Source of the DNA: TMP-7 sp038212445
Lineage (GTDB): Bacteria > Acidobacteriota > Terriglobia > Bryobacterales > Bryobacteraceae
Direction of reading: 5' to 3'
NCBI GenBank assembly: GCA_038212445.1
Contig: JBBQUM010000010.1
Span: 147,199 to 211,198, forward strand
DNA: 64,000 bases
Part shown: piece after piece, positions 1-8,293 of the stretch
Layout: each line of letters starts with the position of its first letter
Numbering within the stretch: the first letter of the stretch is position 1
Position numbers and translations under genes: made by a program
The notes under the pieces: model-generated
What the model was told of the DNA's origin: nothing
What the model saw: the letters and a program-made list of their open reading frames with translations, nothing else
Databases searched by the model: none

Positions 1-287
1 TGCCTCTCTACCAGCGACTGCATCGACGGGCTCACGCCGTCCGGCCACCATGTCGACGGCCAGTGGACGCCCACCGTCCCAATAACCGCATCATGCCGCG
101 ACGGTATCACTTCCATCGCACCGAAGAACGCATCGAACATCGCCTCGGCAGGCGTATCGCCGCTATTCCACCCATGTGCGAAAACAAACAGGTCCGTGAT
201 GCGCTGGGATGTCACCCACGCCCGGAGATCGCCTTCCATCAGATGGCCCATTGCGTCGAATTGAATTCTGAATCGAGGTAGGCTCAT
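1..287 (-). CDS. Alpha/beta hydrolase-like protein, N-terminal fragment (cut by window edge)
   Basis: The frame opens with ATG at 287, sharing ATGA with the stop of the subtilase gene upstream, and stays open to the window edge, giving about 95 residues. The start reads MSLPRFRIQFDAMGHLMEGD. Near residues 34-39 comes FVFAHGWN, the strand-plus-HG oxyanion motif typical of alpha/beta hydrolases, followed by a region rich in Trp and Pro (HWPSTWWPDG). The nucleophile elbow would lie outside the window. There is no signal peptide. The four-base overlap implies translational coupling to the subtilase and a shared task. The fold assignment rests on the HGWN motif only; the substrate is unknown. Confidence 0.72.
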   Translation of the reverse strand, partial: MSLPRFRIQFDAMGHLMEGDLRAWVTSQRITDLFVFAHGWNSGDTPAEAMFDAFFGAMEVIPSRHDAVIGTVGVHWPSTWWPDGVSPSMQSLVER

Positions 288-1771
288 ACGCTTTGAATCG
301 CCCTCATCAGGTCGAGCAGCCCGTGCCCCTGGAAGTAGCGCTCACGCCCGAGTGAGGTCGCACTTTCGAGAAACACGCGCTTTACATCCTCAGGCCGCTG
401 TATGTATTCGCGCCGGATCGACAGAAACGCCGCGATCGCGCCCGAGACATGCGGTGCCGCCATGCTTGTGCCGGTGAAGTCGATGTACGCCGGAACGGCG
501 GACGCTTCATGCCGGACCCCGTCCAACATCGCGCCAGTTGCGCACGACGTAATCCGTTCTCCGGGCGCCACCAGGTCCGGCTTCTGCCGTCCATCGGCCG
601 TCGGTCCCTTGGATGAAAAGTAGGACACGCCGTACATGTGGGGCGACTCTCGATGTGTCGCGCCTACCGTGATCGCGAGCGCGGCGTTGCCTGGATCATT
701 GATCGTGTTGGCGATGCCCGCTTTGGTGTACCGCTCCTGCGCGGGCAACCGCCCATAACCGGTGTTGCCGGCCGCCGCTACCACCACCACTCCGCTCTTC
801 ACCAGGCGGTCCACTTCCACGCACAACGGACTCTGCCCGCAGGCGAACATCTCCGCATCGAATTCATAACCGAGGCTCAGGTTCAAGCCGTGGACCCGCA
901 TCACCTTGGGATGGGCGTTGAGCACCGTCCGGATGTACTCAATCGCGCGCAGCACATCGCTCGCCCGGCCTTGACCGCGACCGTCGAGGATCTTGAGGCT
1001 CACCAGGCGGCACTCCGGCGCCACCCCGCGTATGTCCGTCGCACCGGCGCCGTCGCGAACCCGGGTAGCATCGTAGGCGCCTCCGAGTTCGGCCCCGGTA
1101 TCCGCCATGTGCTCGTAACAAGTGAAGGCGCGACCGTGCGGGAGCCCGCCGGCGATGATCCCGGCCACATGCGTTCCATGGCCAAAAGCGTCGGTCAGCG
1201 CCGACCCCGGTTTCGCGTCCACCGTAAAGTCGCGATGGAGCCCGGCTACCGACGCGTGTGTGAGCGTCGAATGCATCTGGAAGTGCTCGTGTGAAGCATC
1301 GATCCCGGAGTCCACTACCGCCCACACGATATCCCGCCCCGAAGCGTCAAAGGCACGAAGAGCGGCGTCGGACTTAATCGTGATCGCCGACCGGTCCAAC
1401 ATCGGAGACACGGGAAAATCGGGCCATATCCTGTATATGGACCGATCACTCGCGGTCAACTGCCGTTCCTCCATGGCGAGTGCCCGAACTTCTGAAACCG
1501 TCAACTGGCAGCTGTAGTAGGTGCTCGAAATCGCCCGGGCCCGGCGCAAGTGATCGCCCACCACACGTGCCTGCAGCGTCTCAAATGCAGCCTCGGCCCC
1601 TCGAATCCCAGCAATGTGGCGTAGGTTCAACTCGACGATGTACGCCCCCGGCGAGGCCGTTGCGGACGGCAGACCCCAGGCGCGTCGCCGCTCCACATCT
1701 TCTAATAAGGACGGAATGGTCGTCCGGCCCATGGGCCTCCCGGCGTTGCCGTACTGGTTCTCATCTGGCAT
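284..1771 (-). CDS. S8 (subtilisin-like) serine peptidase without a signal peptide
   Basis: A 495-residue subtilase with the full catalytic set: Asp154 in AVVDSGID, His198 in FGHGTHVAG, the oxyanion Asn336 in AAAGNTG and the nucleophile Ser436 in FTGTSMAAPHVSG. About 145 residues precede the catalytic domain. They show no hydrophobic leader, so the enzyme probably acts in the cytoplasm or leaves by an unusual route. This N-terminal part (VELNLRHIAG, LTVSEVRAL) may be a propeptide or recognition module. The stop overlaps the start of a downstream alpha/beta hydrolase gene. Secreted subtilases usually carry a Sec leader, so a housekeeping secreted protease is less likely than a regulated intracellular one. 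Confidence 0.93.
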   Translation of the reverse strand: MPDENQYGNAGRPMGRTTIPSLLEDVERRRAWGLPSATASPGAYIVELNLRHIAGIRGAEAAFETLQARVVGDHLRRARAISSTYYSCQLTVSEVRALAMEERQLTASDRSIYRIWPDFPVSPMLDRSAITIKSDAALRAFDASGRDIVWAVVDSGIDASHEHFQMHSTLTHASVAGLHRDFTVDAKPGSALTDAFGHGTHVAGIIAGGLPHGRAFTCYEHMADTGAELGGAYDATRVRDGAGATDIRGVAPECRLVSLKILDGRGQGRASDVLRAIEYIRTVLNAHPKVMRVHGLNLSLGYEFDAEMFACGQSPLCVEVDRLVKSGVVVVAAAGNTGYGRLPAQERYTKAGIANTINDPGNAALAITVGATHRESPHMYGVSYFSSKGPTADGRQKPDLVAPGERITSCATGAMLDGVRHEASAVPAYIDFTGTSMAAPHVSGAIAAFLSIRREYIQRPEDVKRVFLESATSLGRERYFQGHGLLDLMRAIQSV

Positions 1772-2071
1772 GATTCACACCTGCCTCTCGACCGAGATTT
1801 ACCAGCTAAGGCAACAAAATGGACCCCATCAATCACCGGATCCCACTCATTCAATTAGCTATAAAGTTTTTTGGAATTTAAAATTCAAACCAGCCCGGCC
1901 TGGGTGCTGAGACGCCAATCTACGGCATTCACCCGATCTAATGCTCACTGACGCGCTGGTCGATTAGTGCGTAGGACATGATGCGGCTTCGTACCACCCT
2001 CGCGGGACTGCGGCGGCAACTCTATCGCCCGGCCTGTGGGTCTGGGAAGTCGGCAGGAGCGTTTGAAATAC
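1772..2071. other. Intergenic region between divergent genes, AT-rich core
   Basis: These 300 bases separate the leftward subtilase from the rightward secreted repeat protein, so promoters for both should lie here. A distinctly AT-rich island lies at about 1850-1887 and includes the short palindrome GAATTTAAAATTC near 1874. AGGAG at 2055-2059 is a plausible ribosome binding site for the ATG at 2072. No tRNA or other RNA gene is apparent, and I cannot place promoter boxes with confidence. Confidence 0.4.
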
Positions 2072-4546
2072 ATGACTAATCAGCTTTTTAGAATCTTGTG
2101 CCTTCCGGCGTTCGCGCTGATGGCCGCCTTCGCGCAACAGACGCCGATCAGCAGTATACGCGTCTATACGGTGCCCGAGGGTGCGCGCTTCTACGTTGAC
2201 GGCCAACTCTATTACGGTTCACAGACGTTCCTTTGGCCTCAAGGAAGCAAACACATAGTTCAATTTCCTACGGTTACGGTGGACGGCGTCGTCCAGAATT
2301 ACCAAACCAGCCTGGATGGCGGAACCAAGTATACGTTCGGATCCTGGGAAGACAATCGCTCTCTCCTGGCCACCGCATCCTCGCTTTATCAAACGATCAC
2401 GGCCGATCCTACCGTCACCTTCCTTCGCGCCAACCTGAGCGCGACATTCAGAATATCCTTGCGCTTCTCCACGGCGCCGACGGCCGTGCCTGGCTGCGAT
2501 GGCGCGCCGGGAAATCCACCTCAGGATTCAACCCGTGCAGGATTGATCTTCTTCGAGGGCGGCCCGAATACATGCTACGGCTCAAATGCCGACTTCTTCC
2601 TGCCGGTCGGAAACTACCGCGTCAACGCATTTCCGTACCCGGGCTGGGTCTTTACGGGCTGGTATGTGAATGGCCAGTCGTATCCCTCTTACTTGAGCCA
2701 GATTTCGATCCTCGGACCCGTGACGGTAGCGCCCGTGTTCCAACTGGGGCACCGTGTGCAGTTCGTTACCGATCCCCCCGGCTTGCAGGTCTTGATTGAC
2801 CGCACACCCACCCCTACCTCTTCCGCCGATACTGTGGACAACATTTACCAGCCCGGCCGTAACGTGCCGCCTTGCTCCCCTGGTGCCAACCTGCCTCCAC
2901 AGGCCCCGGCAGGCACGCCCAACCTTTGTCTCGGCGAGTTTGATTTCCTGCCCGGCTCGCAGCACACAATCGGCGGTGTCACGCCGCAGATTGATCGCAG
3001 TGGCAAGTACTGGGTCTTTAACAAGTTCAGCAATAACATGGCGCAGAACACCATCTACGTCACTCCTAGCAACACCTCCACCAAAGAAGTGGTTACTGCG
3101 AATTTCGCCGCTGGAGTACAGGTGGCGTTCCTCACCAATCCTCCCGGTCTCAAACTGCAGGTGGACGGAACCACCAACTGGCAGAGCTACAACTTCATCT
3201 GGGCCAATGGCTCCACCCACACCGTTACCGCACCCGCTGCGCAGGTTGACACTAAGGGCCGGAAGTGGAGTCTGCAGAGCTGGTCGAATAGCTCTCCGGG
3301 CACTCAGACGATCGTCGCTGACATCAAGAACAACAACGTCCGCTACATCGCCAATTACGGCGCACTCGGACAGGTACAAATCACCAGCAATCCGCCTGGC
3401 GTCACGCTCCAGGTGGATGGCGCCGATTGCAAGACGCCTTGCACGCTCGACCGCGAGGCTGGCGCCAAAGTCGCCATCGCAGCACCCTCATCAATTCCCA
3501 TGGACTCCGCCTCCCGGCTCGACTTCCTCGGCTGGAACGACGGCGGCACGCCCGGACGTGTCTATGAGTTCGGTACCAACGCATCCGCCCTCTGGGTAAA
3601 CTACGGGACATCCTACAAGCTATCCGCCGGGAGCGACCCTGCCAACGGCGTCGATATGACCTTCGATCCGCCCTCCACCGATGGTTTCTTCGCAGGCGAT
3701 GTCGCCGTTAATGTCACTGCCAAGGCCAAACCCGGGTTCAAGTTCCGCCGCTGGGGCGGAGACGCAAGCGGTACCTACCCGCTGGCCCAGGTGACAATGG
3801 ACGGCCCTCATGCCGTCCTCGCGATGATGGACCGTACCCCTTACATCGCCCCTGCTGGAATCAAGAACGCCGCCGGCGATACGCCTGACGGCACAGTCGC
3901 TCCGGGCTCGATCATTGCGATCTTCGGTGAAAGCCTTGCGCCCGCCTATCAGGTTGGGCCCTCCAGTCCGCTGGCTCAGGCCATCGGCGATACCGTCGTG
4001 ACCATCAACGATCGATTCCTCCCCCTCCTGTTTGTATCGCCCAACCAGATCAACGCGCAGGTACTCTCCGATCTTCCCGACGGCGACTATACTTTGCGCG
4101 TCCAGACCACTGGTTTGGCCACTGTAACCGGCACCTTCACGATTTCGAGGAACGCGCCCGGACTGTTCGCCAATAGCACCGACACCGACTCGCGAAAGTT
4201 CTCCAGGGCCACACATCAGGATGGCTCAGCCGTCACGCCGGATTCTCCTGCGCGCCGCGGCGAGACCATATCCATCCTTGGCACCGGCTTTGGCCCTTAC
4301 GATCAGAAAGTGATCGACGGCTTCATCATCCCGGATGCCGCTAACTACAAACTGCTGGATACGGTTGTCCTCAACGCGGGCGACCAGACACTGCAGCCGG
4401 TCTGGAGCGGTGCCGCTCCAGGCTACATCGGCACCACCAGTACGAAGTTCAAGATCGACGATACCTTCCCGGCTGCCACTAATGTTGAGTTGACCGTGCA
4501 GGTGAACGGTAAGCCGAGCAACAAGGTTCTCCTTCCGGTGGAGTAG
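2072..4546 (+). CDS. Secreted PEGA-like repeat protein with TIGR03437 (Solibacter) C-terminal domain
   Basis: I chose the ATG at 2072 because it begins a good Sec signal peptide (FRILCLPAFALMAAFAQQ) behind AGGAG at 2055; an upstream in-frame start would bury the leader. The 824-residue product has four PEGA-like beta repeats recognisable by PxGxxxxVDG cores, near residues 27, 226, 348 and 433 (VPEGARFYVDG, DPPGLQVLID, NPPGLKLQVDG, NPPGVTLQVDG). An InlB-like segment follows at about 516-590 (KAKPGFKFRRWGGD). The last 230 residues match the Solibacter C-terminal domain as I remember it (NAAGDTPDG.VAPGSIIAIFGESLAP, LLFVSPNQINAQV). Expected role: cell-surface or extracellular adhesion or scaffolding. 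No catalytic motif is seen. Confidence 0.88.
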   Translation: MTNQLFRILCLPAFALMAAFAQQTPISSIRVYTVPEGARFYVDGQLYYGSQTFLWPQGSKHIVQFPTVTVDGVVQNYQTSLDGGTKYTFGSWEDNRSLLATASSLYQTITADPTVTFLRANLSATFRISLRFSTAPTAVPGCDGAPGNPPQDSTRAGLIFFEGGPNTCYGSNADFFLPVGNYRVNAFPYPGWVFTGWYVNGQSYPSYLSQISILGPVTVAPVFQLGHRVQFVTDPPGLQVLIDRTPTPTSSADTVDNIYQPGRNVPPCSPGANLPPQAPAGTPNLCLGEFDFLPGSQHTIGGVTPQIDRSGKYWVFNKFSNNMAQNTIYVTPSNTSTKEVVTANFAAGVQVAFLTNPPGLKLQVDGTTNWQSYNFIWANGSTHTVTAPAAQVDTKGRKWSLQSWSNSSPGTQTIVADIKNNNVRYIANYGALGQVQITSNPPGVTLQVDGADCKTPCTLDREAGAKVAIAAPSSIPMDSASRLDFLGWNDGGTPGRVYEFGTNASALWVNYGTSYKLSAGSDPANGVDMTFDPPSTDGFFAGDVAVNVTAKAKPGFKFRRWGGDASGTYPLAQVTMDGPHAVLAMMDRTPYIAPAGIKNAAGDTPDGTVAPGSIIAIFGESLAPAYQVGPSSPLAQAIGDTVVTINDRFLPLLFVSPNQINAQVLSDLPDGDYTLRVQTTGLATVTGTFTISRNAPGLFANSTDTDSRKFSRATHQDGSAVTPDSPARRGETISILGTGFGPYDQKVIDGFIIPDAANYKLLDTVVLNAGDQTLQPVWSGAAPGYIGTTSTKFKIDDTFPAATNVELTVQVNGKPSNKVLLPVE

Positions 4547-5293
4547 CTAAAGCCGGTTGATCAAACTGGCGACGTATCCGGCGCCGAAGCCGTTGTCGAT
4601 GTTGACCACGGTCACGTTGGAGGCGCAACTGTTCAGCATGCCGAGAAGCGCGGCGAGTCCGTGGAAGCTCGCGCCGTAACCTACGCTGGTAGGTACGGCG
4701 ATCACCGGGCACGATACGAGACCTCCAACCGCGCTCGGCAGCGCTCCTTCCATGCCGGCGCAAACCACGATCACACGCGCCTGGGTCAGTCGCTCGCGAT
4801 TGCTCATCAGCCGGTGTATCCCCGCCACGCCGATGTCGTAAATGACATCCACTTCGTTCCCCATAACTTCCGCCGTCACCTGGGCTTCTTCGGCGACGAA
4901 GATGTCACTGGTGCCGGCGCAGACTACTGCCAGCTTGCCCTTTCCGTGGATCGTGCGGTCGCGCCATACCCGAACTGCGCCCGAAAGCGGAAAATATTCG
5001 ACATCGGACCCCAGTTCTTTCAGCCGTTCCGCCGCCGCCTCTTCTGCGCGCGTAACCAGCAGATTGGCTGATTGCTCCAGCAGGTGTTTCGCGATTTCGT
5101 AAACTTGAACGGGCGTCTTACCCTTGCCTAAAATCACTTCCGGCATCCCGTGCCGCAGCGCGCGATGATGGTCCACCTTGGCGAACCCGAGATCTTCAAA
5201 CGGCATGTGCTTGAGACGTTCGAGCGCCGCGTCCACGTCCAACGCGCCTCCCCGCACCCCTTCCAGCAGAATTCGAAGTTGATTCTGATCCAT
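4547..5293 (-). CDS. larB: LarB: pyridinium-3,5-biscarboxylate mononucleotide synthase
   Basis: This 248-residue protein has the LarB layout: a helical N-terminal part (LRILLEGVRGGALDVDAAL, then GMPEVILGKGKTP) and a PurE-like C-terminal domain (VCAGTSDIFVAEEAQVTAE, YDIGVAGIHRLM, VCAGMEGALPSVVGGL-like, TSVGYGASF). LarB carboxylates and hydrolyses nicotinate adenine dinucleotide, the first step towards the nickel-pincer cofactor of lactate racemase and related LarA enzymes. It sits two bases after the DUF192 lipoprotein gene, so they are cotranscribed. The partners LarC, LarE and LarA are not in the window. Older databases call such proteins AIR carboxylase-like; the GMPE and GVAGIHR motifs favour LarB. 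Confidence 0.92.
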   Translation of the reverse strand: MDQNQLRILLEGVRGGALDVDAALERLKHMPFEDLGFAKVDHHRALRHGMPEVILGKGKTPVQVYEIAKHLLEQSANLLVTRAEEAAAERLKELGSDVEYFPLSGAVRVWRDRTIHGKGKLAVVCAGTSDIFVAEEAQVTAEVMGNEVDVIYDIGVAGIHRLMSNRERLTQARVIVVCAGMEGALPSAVGGLVSCPVIAVPTSVGYGASFHGLAALLGMLNSCASNVTVVNIDNGFGAGYVASLINRL

Positions 5294-5295
5294 GG

Positions 5296-5748
5296 TTAAA
5301 ACGTCAGGATAGACCCGACACGCACTCCCATCTTCTCAGCCTGTCCCCCAGCTAACTGCAGCACATAGAGTGAGCGCTCGCGACCGCCAAAATGCGGGCA
5401 CTCGCGCGCCGACTTCGAGGCACAAGGCTGCATGTTCGCGATCACCTCCACCACACTACGATTGCCGTCCATCCAGATGGTGTCGATCGGTATGGTGGTC
5501 TGAAACATCCAAAAGCCGTAGTTCCCAGGCTGCGCATATTGATACAAAAGTCCGCGGTCCGCGGGCAGGGAAGTGCGAAACATGGCTCCCCGCGCCATCA
5601 GCGTGGGGTCCGTCAGCGCCTCGACACGGATCACCGAGCCGTTTGGCATGGTGAGTTCCCGCATCCCAAAATCGCGTATATCCTGCTGCGGACTGCATGA
5701 GACCAGCGCCAACAGAGCGACCGGCAAGAACAAGAATTTCCCGGGCAT
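5296..5748 (-). CDS. DUF192 family lipoprotein
   Basis: A 150-residue exported protein. The leader FLFLPVALLALVSC ends in a lipobox, so it is probably a lipoprotein anchored to a membrane. The rest fits DUF192: a start around MPNGSVIRVEALTDPTLMARG, the core LPADRGLLYQY, the conserved FWMFQTTIPIDTIWMDGN, and the end VLQLAGGQAEKMGVRVG. The biochemical role of DUF192 is unknown. It is followed two bases later by larB, and its start is only eight bases from the divergent mqnP start, so its promoter must overlap the other gene or its leader. No Shine-Dalgarno sequence is obvious upstream. Confidence 0.88.
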   Translation of the reverse strand: MPGKFLFLPVALLALVSCSPQQDIRDFGMRELTMPNGSVIRVEALTDPTLMARGAMFRTSLPADRGLLYQYAQPGNYGFWMFQTTIPIDTIWMDGNRSVVEVIANMQPCASKSARECPHFGGRERSLYVLQLAGGQAEKMGVRVGSILTF

Positions 5749-5756
5749 GAAATAAG

Positions 5757-6659
5757 ATGGTAACTGAATTGACCCTGGGACACTTTTTCCGGCGCGTACA
5801 GTTGACGCTCGAGATGATTAAGTTCGAGCACTCGGTTTTCGCGTTGCCGTTTGCGCTCACCGGAGCGCTCCTCGCCTGGCGGGAATCCGGATATCCGGCC
5901 GGTGGGTTTGCCTGGAAGCTGCTTTGGATCATTCTCGCCATGGTCAGCGCCCGCTCCACCGCCATGACCTTCAACCGCCTCCTCGACCGCGATATCGACG
6001 GCCGCAATCCCCGTACGAAAATGCGCCACCTCCCGGCCGGCTCACTTTCCGCGGGATTCGCCTGGGGCTTTCTCTTTGCGTCCATGGCGGTCTTCCTCGT
6101 CGCCGCTAAAGCTCTCAACCCGCTCTGCTTTATGCTGGCTCCTATCGCGTTGGCCGTCGTCATGTCCTACTCCTACACCAAACGCTTCACCTCGTTTGCC
6201 CACGTCGTGTTAGGGCTCTCGCTCGGCATCGCGCCTGCCGCCGCCTGGATCGCCATCCGCGGCAGCCTCGACCCCAGAATCATCTGGCTAACCGTCGCCG
6301 TCACCTGCTGGACGGCCGGCTTCGACATCATCTACTCTTGCCAGGACTACGCCTTCGACTGCGCCGAGGGCCTCTTCAGCGTGCCGCGCCGCTTCGGCAT
6401 CTCAGGCGCTTTATGGATCGCCCGCGTTCTCCACCTCACGATGGTGGCCTGCCTGATCTCCCTGGTTTCCACCTTCCATCTCGGCCCCGTCAGCCTGGCT
6501 GGAGTCGGAGCCGTGGTCGCCTTGCTTCTCTATGAGCACAGCCTGGTAAAGTCGGGCGATCTGTCGCGCGTCGATGCCGCCTTCTTCACCATGAACGGCT
6601 ACGTCAGCGTGCTATTCTTTGTGTTTTGGGCCACCGATATCCTCGCAGTATCCAGATAA
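5757..6659 (+). CDS. mqnP: UbiA-type prenyltransferase, probable MqnP of the futalosine menaquinone pathway
   Basis: A 300-residue polytopic membrane enzyme with the two Asp-rich motifs of the UbiA family: NRLLDRDID at 73-81 (NxxxDxxxD) and the later YSCQDYAFDCAEGLFSVP. Both bind the magnesium-prenyl diphosphate. The start EMIKFEHSVFALPFALTGALLA is typical of the MqnP subgroup, which prenylates the 1,4-dihydroxy-6-naphthoate precursor. The next gene, six bases on, is mqnE, which supports MqnP over a ubiquinone or heme enzyme. An alternative ATG at 5814 would remove residues that align with the family N-terminus, so 5757 is preferred. Confidence 0.88.
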   Translation: MVTELTLGHFFRRVQLTLEMIKFEHSVFALPFALTGALLAWRESGYPAGGFAWKLLWIILAMVSARSTAMTFNRLLDRDIDGRNPRTKMRHLPAGSLSAGFAWGFLFASMAVFLVAAKALNPLCFMLAPIALAVVMSYSYTKRFTSFAHVVLGLSLGIAPAAAWIAIRGSLDPRIIWLTVAVTCWTAGFDIIYSCQDYAFDCAEGLFSVPRRFGISGALWIARVLHLTMVACLISLVSTFHLGPVSLAGVGAVVALLLYEHSLVKSGDLSRVDAAFFTMNGYVSVLFFVFWATDILAVSR

Positions 6660-6665
6660 GCCAAT

Positions 6666-7784
6666 ATGCAGCCTAGTTTTGACGATCAGCGCTTAAAACC
6701 CATCCTCGAGAAGGTGGAAGCTCAGCAGCGGCTCTCTTTTGAAGACGGCCTTACGCTCTACCGCAGCCCGGACATTCTCGGCATTGGCTATCTCGCCAAT
6801 ATCGTCCGCGAACGCATGCACGGTGACGTGACCTACTTCAACGTCAACCGGCACATCAATCCCACCGATGTTTGCGTGGCCAGCTGCCGTCTCTGCGCAT
6901 TTGGCAAGCGCGTGCGCGATCCCAAAGCCTACACCATGTCACTCGATGAGGTGTGGACCCGTGCGGCCGAGGGCTGGACCGATTCGATCACCGAATTCCA
7001 TATCGTCGGCGGACTCCATCCCGAACTCACGCTCGACTGGTATTGCGAGATGCTGCGCGGTCTCAAACAGCGCTTCCCTGAAGTGCATCTCAAGGCCTTC
7101 ACCATGGTCGAGGTCGCCTACTTCTCCCAGCGCTTCAAGATTCCGATCCGCGAAGTGCTCGAACGACTGATTGCCGCCGGAGTCGACTCGCTGCCCGGTG
7201 GCGGCGCAGAAATCTTCTCCGAGCGCGTTCGCCGCATCATCTGCGACCACAAGATCGATGGCGGTCAGTGGCTCGAGGTGGCTCGTCAAGCGCATGAAAT
7301 CGGCCTGAAGTCCAACTGCACGATGCTCTACGGGCATATCGAAACCGAAGAGGATCGTGTCGACCATCTGGTGAAACTACGCACTCTGCAGGATAAGACC
7401 AACGGCTTCGTCACCTTCATCCCGCTGGCGTTCCATCCTGCTAATACGCCCCTCGAACACATTCCGGCCACTACCGGATTCATGGATATTAAGCAGATTG
7501 CCGTAAGCCGCCTGATGCTCGACAACATCCCGCACATCAAGGCCTACTGGATCATGATGACGCCAAAGATCGCGCAGATCGCACAGCGGTTCGGCGCCAA
7601 CGATATCGACGGAACTGTCATTGAAGAACGCATCTATCATGATGCCGGCGCCACCACGTCCCAGGGCATGCGGCGCGGCGAGCTCCTGCGCCTCATCAAA
7701 GAGGCCGGCCGCAAACCGGTCGAGCGCGACACCGCTTACCGTCCCGTGCAGCGGACCGAAAAAGCTTTTACCGTCCTCGTCTAA
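6666..7784 (+). CDS. mqnE: Aminofutalosine synthase MqnE (radical SAM)
   Basis: A 372-residue radical SAM enzyme with the CxxxCxxC cluster motif at residues 70-77 (CVASCRLC) preceded by FNVNRHINPTDVC, a signature of the MqnE/MqnC/CofH group. Later motifs EFHIVGGLHPELTLDWY, LPGGGAEIFSERVR and TFIPLAFHPANTPL fit MqnE. It joins 3-[(1-carboxyvinyl)oxy]benzoate to S-adenosylmethionine to give 6-amino-6-deoxyfutalosine, an early step of the alternative menaquinone route. It lies six bases after mqnP and the two form an operon. MqnC is the closest alternative, but the NPTDVCVASCRLCAFGK sequence favours MqnE. Confidence 0.94.
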   Translation: MQPSFDDQRLKPILEKVEAQQRLSFEDGLTLYRSPDILGIGYLANIVRERMHGDVTYFNVNRHINPTDVCVASCRLCAFGKRVRDPKAYTMSLDEVWTRAAEGWTDSITEFHIVGGLHPELTLDWYCEMLRGLKQRFPEVHLKAFTMVEVAYFSQRFKIPIREVLERLIAAGVDSLPGGGAEIFSERVRRIICDHKIDGGQWLEVARQAHEIGLKSNCTMLYGHIETEEDRVDHLVKLRTLQDKTNGFVTFIPLAFHPANTPLEHIPATTGFMDIKQIAVSRLMLDNIPHIKAYWIMMTPKIAQIAQRFGANDIDGTVIEERIYHDAGATTSQGMRRGELLRLIKEAGRKPVERDTAYRPVQRTEKAFTVLV

Positions 7785-7787
7785 CGC

Positions 7788-8153
7788 TCAGGACTCTCGC
7801 TTGGCGTCGATCTTAGCCGTCATCTGACGTTCGGTCGTCTGTGCTTTTGCGTTACCAGTCAGATGATCGCCGTCCAGTGCCAGGTCGAGAATCACCATCA
7901 CCTCACCAGCGTCCACAGTCAATTGGATCTTGCTGCCTTCGATCTTGCCGGCTTTGATTGGGAACTGCTTCTCCGCGTTCGGACCTGCTGTACCGGTGAT
8001 CTCAGACCCACTCTGTTTGAGATTCAGGATGATCATCTCATCCTGCGTGTCGCCGTCCCGCGTCACCACGAAGCTACCGCTGAATTTACCCGAGGCATCG
8101 GCTCCAAAAGCCGCGATCGCCGACAAGGCAATAACTGCGAGAAATTTCTTCAT
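7788..8153 (-). CDS. Small secreted protein of unknown function
   Basis: A 121-residue protein with a clean Sec signal peptide (KKFLAVIALSAIAAFGADA). The mature part is a compact all-beta sequence (GKFSGSFVVTRDGDTQDEMIILNLKQSG, ITGTAGPNAEKQFPI, GDHLTGNAKAQT). The Thr/Gly-rich strand pattern resembles small secreted lipocalin-like proteins common in this phylum. No enzyme motif is seen. Its stop lies three bases from the convergent mqnE stop. REP-like palindromes lie just upstream of its start. Confidence 0.75.
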   Translation of the reverse strand: MKKFLAVIALSAIAAFGADASGKFSGSFVVTRDGDTQDEMIILNLKQSGSEITGTAGPNAEKQFPIKAGKIEGSKIQLTVDAGEVMVILDLALDGDHLTGNAKAQTTERQMTAKIDAKRES

Positions 8154-8186
8154 GCCGTCCAGTACGCACCCCCGCCCCCAATGTTC

Positions 8187-8283
8187 AATTAATCGGTGTC
8201 AGAGACCGATTAATTCTCATCAGTGTCTGACAGCCACTTCCCTCCCCGCCGACCCGCAAATTAATCGGTCTCTGACACCGATT
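8187..8283. repeat. Pair of inverted REP-like palindromes
   Basis: 8187-8215 reads AATTAATCGGT, then a 7-base loop, then ACCGATTAATT, a perfect 11-base-pair hairpin. 8260-8283 carries the same unit in opposite orientation (core ATCGGTCTCTGACACCGAT). Together they form a head-to-head pair about 45 bases apart, like a REP doublet. The spacer also contains GTGTCTGACA at 8223-8232. The same core recurs at 46899-46920. The pair sits between two leftward genes and could also act on transcript stability. Confidence 0.8.
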
Positions 8284-8293
8284 TCCTCGACGC

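Noticed and set aside
63..281. A 72-residue rightward frame at the left edge
   Set aside because: Antisense to the alpha/beta hydrolase fragment, which has the HGWN motif and a coupled start.
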